Assembly (NCBI GenBank): GCA_014904985.1
Contig: MU128973.1
Location: 89,883 to 153,882 of the forward strand
Direction of reading: 5' to 3'
Length of the DNA: 64,000 nucleotides
Source: Hydnum rufescens UP504
Taxonomy: Eukaryota > Basidiomycota > Agaricomycetes > Cantharellales > Hydnaceae
Part shown: positions 58,398 to 64,000 of the stretch, in pieces
Position numbering within the stretch: the first letter of the stretch is position 1
Layout of the letters: each line of letters opens with the position of its first letter
The notes under the pieces: generated by a model
Databases searched by the model: none
Seen by the model: only the letters and a program-made list of their open reading frames with translations
Told to the model about the DNA's origin: nothing
Made by a program: the position numbers and the translations under genes

Positions 58398-59174
58398 TAT
58401 GGATGCCTTTGGTCTGGTTTAAACCTTGGGAACCTGGGTTTAAACCTAAACCAGACCCAGGTCTGGTTCCATTGGGGTCAGGTTTCATTCAATTTTCCTC
58501 TGGTCTGGTTTAGGTTTTGCCCTTGCCCTGAATCCAAAACCTGGTTCAAACCCAGGTTTAAACCTGAACCTGAAAGGTAGGGTGTACCTTCCAGTCTATG
58601 TACTTTCACCCTTATTTCTCCACATATTATCATTATCATCCTTCTATACATTCAATTCCAGAAGTAAACCTAGCAATTTGCACACAGTACTGTAATTTCA
58701 GAGTCAAAAGTTGCATGACTCTGGAATCTAATGGGGTAATCTGTGCAGGTTACAAAGCACATGGCTCTGGGATCAAATCTGGAGATTTGCACAGGTTACT
58801 GTAACTCAGTCTAGGGTCACATGACACAATTTAGTTAGCTAAGTTCCATCACCTGGAGATATGTAAGCAGAAAATTGATGTGAAGGAGGGGTGTGAATGA
58901 GATATGAATGGAAAATGGGATGCAAAGGAAGTGGTCAATGAAAAGACTCACACAGAGAGTCCAGATAGTCTGTAGTACTTACTAAAATGTTTTGCTTCTG
59001 CTATATCTCAGATTTCAGGTTTAAACCTGGTTTAAACCCAAACCAAACCACTCTGGAACCAAACCTCAGGTCAGGTTCAGGTTTTGCCCTCATGGGTGAT
59101 TTCAGGTTCAGGTCTGGTTTAGGTTTTGCCCAAATTGGCAAAAACCAAACCAAAACTGAACCTAGGCATCCCTA
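58398..59174 (+). mobile_element. hAT-type MITE, complete copy
   Basis: The 777-base element has ends TATGGATGCC and GGCATCCCTA (10-base inverted ends, one mismatch; TAGGGATG is a common hAT terminus) and the 8-base duplication ATCAGGAA at 58390-58397 and 59175-59182, typical of hAT. Non-coding. Both subterminal regions are crowded with GGTTTAAACC, GGTTCAGG and CCAGACC motifs that could be transposase binding sites. Confidence 0.88.
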
Positions 59175-59320
59175 ATCAGGAATGATTTTATGTTATGCAA
59201 AAGAAACTGCACCAGCCATTTATCCAGGACCACCTCCACCTCTTGTGGCAGAACCCACAGAGTCTTCAGGAGCCAGTCACAAAGCAGCTAGGAGGCCTCA
59301 GCTTGAGGCAAGTGTGATGT

Positions 59321-59837
59321 AACAGTTTCGGCAATGGATAGGGGACAGATTTTTCTGCAGCCAAAATGGGGTCATGACGCAGATCCCTCTTTTCACCCTC
59401 AATTATGCATAGAATCCTTTATAACTTTGCAGGTGTGTAGATACAATTATTCTTTATGTATATACCAAATTTGAGCCCAATTGGATGAGAGGAACATACT
59501 CAAATGTCCAAATTTCTCACTTCGCAGCAATAGATTGGTAAGTTATAGTATTGCAATTTTAGGTCACTTGACCTCTGGTGGCATTTCATGTTGGAATTGG
59601 CAGATGGGTGACTCATTGCTTAGTCAGCATAATCCTCATAAGATAGCTGACATCCATGAGTCGTCACTATCCCAGCAATGTCTGAAAACATGACAGCAAC
59701 ACTTATGTAATGTCACAGTGGCCAAAGTCTCATCTCAAATTTACTCAGGCTCCTCCTGGAGGCTTGGGAGCCCTCTGGGCTGTGCAGTACTAGTTTCTGA
59801 GGCCTACATATATTGTTTACTGCTGCATCAATTCCTA
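59321..59837. other. Non-coding, nothing recognised
   Basis: It follows the second pogo-like gene and probably holds its right end. No ORF of interest and no clear inverted repeat. Confidence 0.45.
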
Positions 59838-60186
59838 AATTACCTCAAGTGAGGCATCTGCAGGGATCTGGTGGTGCCCACAGTACTTCTTCATCACCCA
59901 TGCTGCTTCTTTCCCATTCAATCTGTGATGATAGCCATCCATGTACCATAAAGAGCTATTGGCAAATCTAAGCCCAGAAAAGATTGGAAATATGGAGAGG
60001 AAATCCAAACTGCAATACCCACCAGTGCATTGAAGTAATTGCGATTGATTCCAATGAGTTGACCATGTTGCACTCAATGTCCTCTACTGCTGATGATGGT
60101 GGTAACTTGTGATACAGCCACTTTGCAAAACCCCAGCACATCTCAATGAAATTCAACTCACAGTGGAATTTTGGGAGAAAAATCAC
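59838..60186 (-). pseudogene. DDE_3/IS630-Tc1-type transposase C-terminal remnant
   Basis: The minus strand reads FLPKFHCELNFIEMCWGFAK, the final catalytic-Glu region of DDE_3 enzymes (usual form PPYSPDLNPIEMVW). After a frameshift it continues with LWYMDGYHHRLNGKEAAWVM, a tail common in agaricomycete transposases of this kind. The catalytic Glu is kept. No N-terminal half is present here, so this is a fragment. Confidence 0.65.
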
Positions 60187-60429
60187 TGTAAACCCCAGAC
60201 TCCTTCCCAGTCCTTATGGCATCTTCCTGCACTTGGTCTTGACTAGAGTAGATAGATCTGAGTTATGTAACAAACTCTGAAACCTGAAATTAAATGATTG
60301 CTAATAATTAATGGCAATAAGAGACAGCCTGCAAACAAGTCTGATTAACAATGCAGGGAAGACACCATAATGACTGGCATTGTTTATGTTTACACTGAGG
60401 ATTATTTACCTCAGATACAACTGTATTTA

Positions 60430-61145
60430 CCTTTTGTCAACATAAATGGAATCTACTACCACATTGAAGCTTTGCTTTGAGAGTTGCAGTAGACCATGAA
60501 TTTTTTTGGAGGATCACCCAGTTTGAGACCTTCAGGGACAAGGAATGCGAGGTCTTGAAATGAATGCATTGAATGCTCCATTTTGTGAACCACAAAGATG
60601 AGATTTGGGCAGTCATTAGATCATGCAAGCCAAAGGGTGCACTCAGGGTGAGGTGTACTCTGAAATGGTGGCATGTTGAGCTTCTCCAGGATTTGGGAGA
60701 CCATGTGCTCATCCGCAGATGCAGATACTAGCATCCAAGGGATTTTTTTGGTGTGATTCTTCAGCATAATAACAAGATGTGTTAATTCATTAAACTCTGG
60801 ACAGAACCCTTCACCATGACACCCTCCCCACTCATCAATGCAGTGACATTCATTGACTATTATACAGTTGACACCTTCACAGATCTTCTGCCACCAAAGT
60901 ACCCAGAAGTGTGGGTCAACTATCAGCTCAGGACTGATTGAAATGACATGATATTTATGATTCTCAATATCCTAATAAGTATGTAATAGTCAGTCTGTAT
61001 CATGGATATGCTCCAAGAACTTGATTCATGCCTTCAGTACATCTTTATTGAGAGTATCATGACTCACTGATATAGATGTGAGCCTCAGATGGGATGCTTC
61101 ATCTGCTAGCTGCTTCCTCAGATTTTTGAGAGGAACCACAATAAA
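60430..61145 (-). pseudogene. RecQ-like DNA helicase remnant
   Basis: On the minus strand, IIVNECHCIDEWGG (about 60825-60865) corresponds to helicase motif II of RecQ proteins (DEAH/DECH-C-ISEWG). It is followed by ILEKLNMPPF and, near 60440-60550, a segment like the start of the second RecA-like domain (KFMVYCNSQSKA). The motif II Asp is Asn (codon 60852-60854). Frameshifts and stops occur throughout. It ends at the insertion point of the pogo element at 61150. RecQ-like genes are common repeat-associated genes in basidiomycetes. The original role is unknown. Confidence 0.65.
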
Positions 61146-61149
61146 TGTA

Positions 61150-62690
61150 CAGTATATTATGTCTCCTTCAGCATCTATGTGTCCTTCGGCATTCTCCACC
61201 TATCTCGCTCAATTTTACTGGAATCTCTTAGCTCTGAATTGAAATAGAATAGTGTACAAACCTTCCATGGCCTCTGAGAATTTCAGTCCTTAGGTCATAG
61301 TACAGCAGAAGTTATGGTGATATCAAGGTTTTAATTTTGGAAATTTCCATGTTTTGCTTTTGTAAACCTCTTTGTGTTAGTGTGGGTGTGAAGCTATTGG
61401 GATAAATTTTGGACCAATGGGTAGGCCCTATGGGCACCTTTCTTTGACTGTAATTACAGACTGTCAAGTGATCATAAAAGGTAATGGTGAGGATATCAAT
61501 GCTAAGCTGCTTCCAAGTCTATCAGTGTACTCTCACTTATCTTCCTGAGTCATTCTGGTATCAATAGCACATGGAAAAAGGGGGGGAAATACAGCTGATC
61601 ATGGGTGGTGTGTTGCTTAAGCAGGAGAGGAGTCAAATATGTCTGTAGGATATAATGTTGATTGCATACCAAAACCAATTTGAATCATAGTTTACCTTCC
61701 ATTTTTGATCTTACCATCTTTATCCTCACGCACTTACATACCCAACAGACAAGTGGGCCATGGTGCGTGCTAAGAACCTGGTGAGAAAGCAACAAGAAGC
61801 CACAAAAAAGAAAGATACAGCTTATGGGGCAGCCCTCCTGGATCATTTACAAACTGGACTTTCTATCACCAAAGCTGCAGCTAAGCACAATGTCTCTTGC
61901 ACTACACTCAGTGATCACAAGCATGGGAAGTGCCCCCTCAGCAAGTTCAATGCTACTAAGGGCCACCTCTCTATTGCAGAGAGTAATATGCTCATTGACT
62001 GGGTGATAGAACAGGCTTCACGAGGCTTCCCCTTCACACACCACATGCTGAGGGAAAAAGCACAGGCCCTTCTTCGCATGAAGCGTGCTAACCCCAACTT
62101 CACAATTGGCAAGCAGTGGACACATACCTTCATTGCTAAGCATGGGGCTCATGTCTCCACCTACTGGTCATCCTCCCTTGATCAGTGTCATGCCCGTGCT
62201 GTCAATCCAACTACAACAAAAGAATGGTTTGGGCTTGTGAAGGATGTCCTTGATGGCAGATTCAGCAATGGTGTGCCAATCCTGCCCAACAACACATATG
62301 GATTCGACGAGACGGGTTTTATCCCTTCACTGGGGATCTGTCATAAGGTCCTTGGACCCAGTGGCAAAGCAGCAGAAGGAGAGACGCACTGGGACACATG
62401 AGAGCATTACTGTGGTGTGCGCAATATGTGGTGATGGTAGCTACCTCACACCTACTGTCATCTACAAGGGGCAGAATTTCCTGAAGTCTTGGGGTGTGGC
62501 AGAGAAGGAGACAAACCCACTAGGAGAAAAGTAAGCAGAGATGATTTTCTGTGACAATTCACAGAACAGATCCCTTCTCCAAAAAGGATTGCAATCTCAC
62601 CTAAAGGCTGGACAGACAATGAATTGGGGCTTAGTTGGATTCAGGGGTTATTCCAGGAAGAGACGTGTGAGAAAGCAAATGGGCAACCTC
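61150..62690 (+). mobile_element. 3'-truncated copy of the first pogo family
   Basis: The left end CAGTATATTATG at 61150 is preceded by TA and matches the terminal repeat of the element at 45874. Similarity continues through the 5' region and transposase until about 62690, where a poly-A run begins and the match ends abruptly. No right terminal repeat is found. Confidence 0.82.
61760..62690 (+). pseudogene. Pogo transposase, N-terminal two thirds
   Basis: It starts MVRAKNLVRKQQEATKKKDT and stays open through the DNA-binding domains. It keeps MLREKAQALLRMKR, where the first copy has lost one base. The first Asp motif YGFDETGFIPSLG is intact. A frameshift near 62365 moves the KERRTGTHESITVVCAICGD segment to another frame. 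The same intron (GTAAGC...AAAAAG, 62531-62591) follows, then IAISPKGWTDNELGL-like sequence until the truncation. The second and third Asp regions are absent. Confidence 0.83.
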
Positions 62691-64000
62691 ACAAAAAAAA
62701 AAAAAACAAGAGGAGAGATTCCCAGTGGAGGAATTCCTAACCACTTTGGGACCCAGCAAGAAGGCTCCCTGGACCACAATGTCCTCCAGCAGGTCTCCCC
62801 CTCCCTAATCTGCAGCCCCTATGTGTCAAGGATTCCCCTTCCCCATCATCCAAATATTATCCAGGAATCCACACAGCTGCAGGATCTTGGAGGACAGCCA
62901 TCCCCTTCTCCTCCTCACCCCAGGTTATTGGGGAACCTCACTATTCTGCCTCATCACCATTCCTCCCACAGAATACCCCTAACAGAGCTCCCCCATGACC
63001 CCAAGCACAAGTGGATTGGATGAGTATTGCAGGCTCTAGTGTATGCTCTCCTCATCCCTTTCCAATATGGCCTTTCCCATTCCCCTTCCTGGAAATGGCC
63101 TCTAATTGCCCCAGGAGTGCATCCAGAATGTGCCCCTGCACCTCATGATCACCAGGAGGCCTTGTCTGGACAATCTGGCAAGAATTACCAGCCCGGCAGG
63201 TGCATGACCCTGGGGGGCCCTGAAATCCATTCCCCCTTTCTCCCAGTTCATGCATGAATTCCCTGCATATCCCTTGGCCTTTATACTTGATTGGAACCCC
63301 CAATTGTGGCCTTCCAATAGCCCACTTTCAAGATGATTGCTGGAGATTACAGGAGAACTCGTCATTTTACTGGAAGTCCCTGCACCCCCTCCTCATTCCC
63401 TTGTATATGGGCCCCACTCCTCTCTCCATCACTATTGTACATTCAACAGAAAGTATACAGTCTATCCCCTTCCAACAAGCCCAAGTACATTGGCCAAATC
63501 TTTGAGGATAAGCCTGCATCCATTCTGGAACCTAGTTCGGCCAGTTTCCAGAGTGACCCCAAGGAGGGCACTTCTGCAAGTCTAGATCACATGATCCGGA
63601 AGCAAATGCGGCAATTTGCGCAGTACTCACAGTGGTGCTCTGAGGAGTCTAGGACATGTGACCCCAGAAGCAAATGTGGCAGTTTGCACAACATTGTCAG
63701 TGTCGCTCTGAGGAGTCTTGATTACATAATTCCGGAAGCAAATGCGGCAATTTGTGCGGTACTCACAGTGCGCTCTGAAGACTCTTGATTACATAATTCC
63801 AGAACTGTAACCTCGCTCTGCAGTCCAAATCACTTGATCCTGGAATCGAATTGGACTACTTCCTCAAGGGATGAACTACATAGTGCAACAACACATACAT
63901 TCCTAATCTATGGAGCACACTTCTACAAGGCTTCCAATTTCATGCCCTCTGTCCATATTCCTTCCATTGTAAACCATCTTCTTGGCAAACCATGGGGCCC
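62691..64000. other. Unassigned sequence, possible retroelement remnant
   Basis: It begins at a 14-base poly-A run (about 62693-62706). Open stretches at 62541-63023 and 63333-63788 (+) are proline-rich and match no family I know. Their composition recalls the unassigned Gag-proximal and extra ORF parts of the 0.6-13 kb gypsy element, but I see no direct alignment. Confidence 0.35.
63575..63800. repeat. Imperfect tandem repeat, about 65-75 bases, three copies
   Basis: Three successive units share GAAGCAAATG-GGCA, TTTG-GC, CAGT, CTCTGA-GA and TCTTGATTAC blocks. The copies differ at CpG sites (for example GCGGCA versus GTGGCA) in the way seen elsewhere in the window. Confidence 0.7.

Larger units (their letters stand above)
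55192..59320 (+). pseudogene. Second pogo-like DDE_1 transposase family, interrupted twice
   Basis: It starts MPPKRHHWSEQDMQQAIAEY. The TRIM at 55266-56123 cuts the psq-type HTH in the middle, and HAAPAAAAYGIPARTLCWHL resumes from 56126. Next come a CENP-B-type HTH (ISHQLLTPAEAAVY), IYNMDEKGCQLGG (first Asp), ICNGHGSHVAQDLL and HQLQPLNVGIFGPF. The second and third catalytic Asp are therefore both Asn (57006-57008 and 57114-57116). A lysine/alanine-rich coiled tail follows. The MITE at 58398-59174 interrupts the last exon, and the frame rejoins as AIASG then MILCYAKETAPAIYPG to TAA/TGA near 59318. Stops near 56325, 56438 and 56998 add to the decay. Confidence 0.85.

Noticed and set aside
61150..62690. 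Complete second pogo element
   Set aside because: The left end is clear, but the transposase stops at a poly-A run and no right terminal repeat follows.

Overview
The window reads as nuclear DNA of a filamentous basidiomycete, most likely an agaricomycete. Evidence: multi-exon genes with introns of about 50-75 bases, a fungal AIG1/septin-like small GTPase, and a dense mixture of Ty3/gypsy, Ty1/copia, PIF/Harbinger, pogo and hAT elements plus a RecQ-like helicase remnant. No species is recognised. I saw no rRNA or tRNA gene and no CRISPR array. All alignments and counts were made by eye.

Layout. 621-12976 is a complete but decayed gypsy chromovirus (LTRs, 5-bp target duplication GGCAG, a very long gag, pol with a chromodomain, and a long extra sense ORF before the 3' LTR), itself hit by a solo LTR at 11105-11704. 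13-20.8 kb is a graveyard of LTR remnants, an unusual interlocked inverted repeat (14745-17511), a small MITE and a copia gag remnant. 20.8-27.06 kb is a 75-base satellite with a homogeneous core and decayed shoulders. 27.1-36.4 kb is the main host gene island: GTPase (-), an unrecognised multi-exon gene (-), mitochondrial ribosomal protein mS35 (-), head to head with exosome cofactor Rrp47/Lrp1 (+), then a PLP aminotransferase (-). 36953-45047 is a copia element (-) with a PIF/Harbinger inserted in its 5' LTR. 45874-49089 is a pogo-type element with a TA duplication. 49.2-52.0 kb is a flavin-dependent halogenase-like gene (+), followed by two decayed tandem copies of the mS35 3' end and an assembly gap. 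54-62.7 kb is a second pogo-like family carrying a nested TRIM and a hAT MITE, a DDE transposase remnant, a RecQ-like remnant and a truncated copy of the first pogo family. 62.7-64 kb holds no recognisable gene.

The unifying signal is the style of decay. The mobile elements are damaged almost entirely by C:G to T:A transitions at CpG: six in-frame stops in the copia polyprotein are all TGA at sites consistent with CGA arginine codons, LTR pairs differ almost only by transitions, and catalytic aspartates in at least four unrelated enzymes have become asparagine through CpG to CpA. The host gene island keeps many CpGs. This fits CpG-methylation silencing of transposons rather than classical RIP. 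The nested insertions, each dated by intact target duplications, let the insertion order be read directly.
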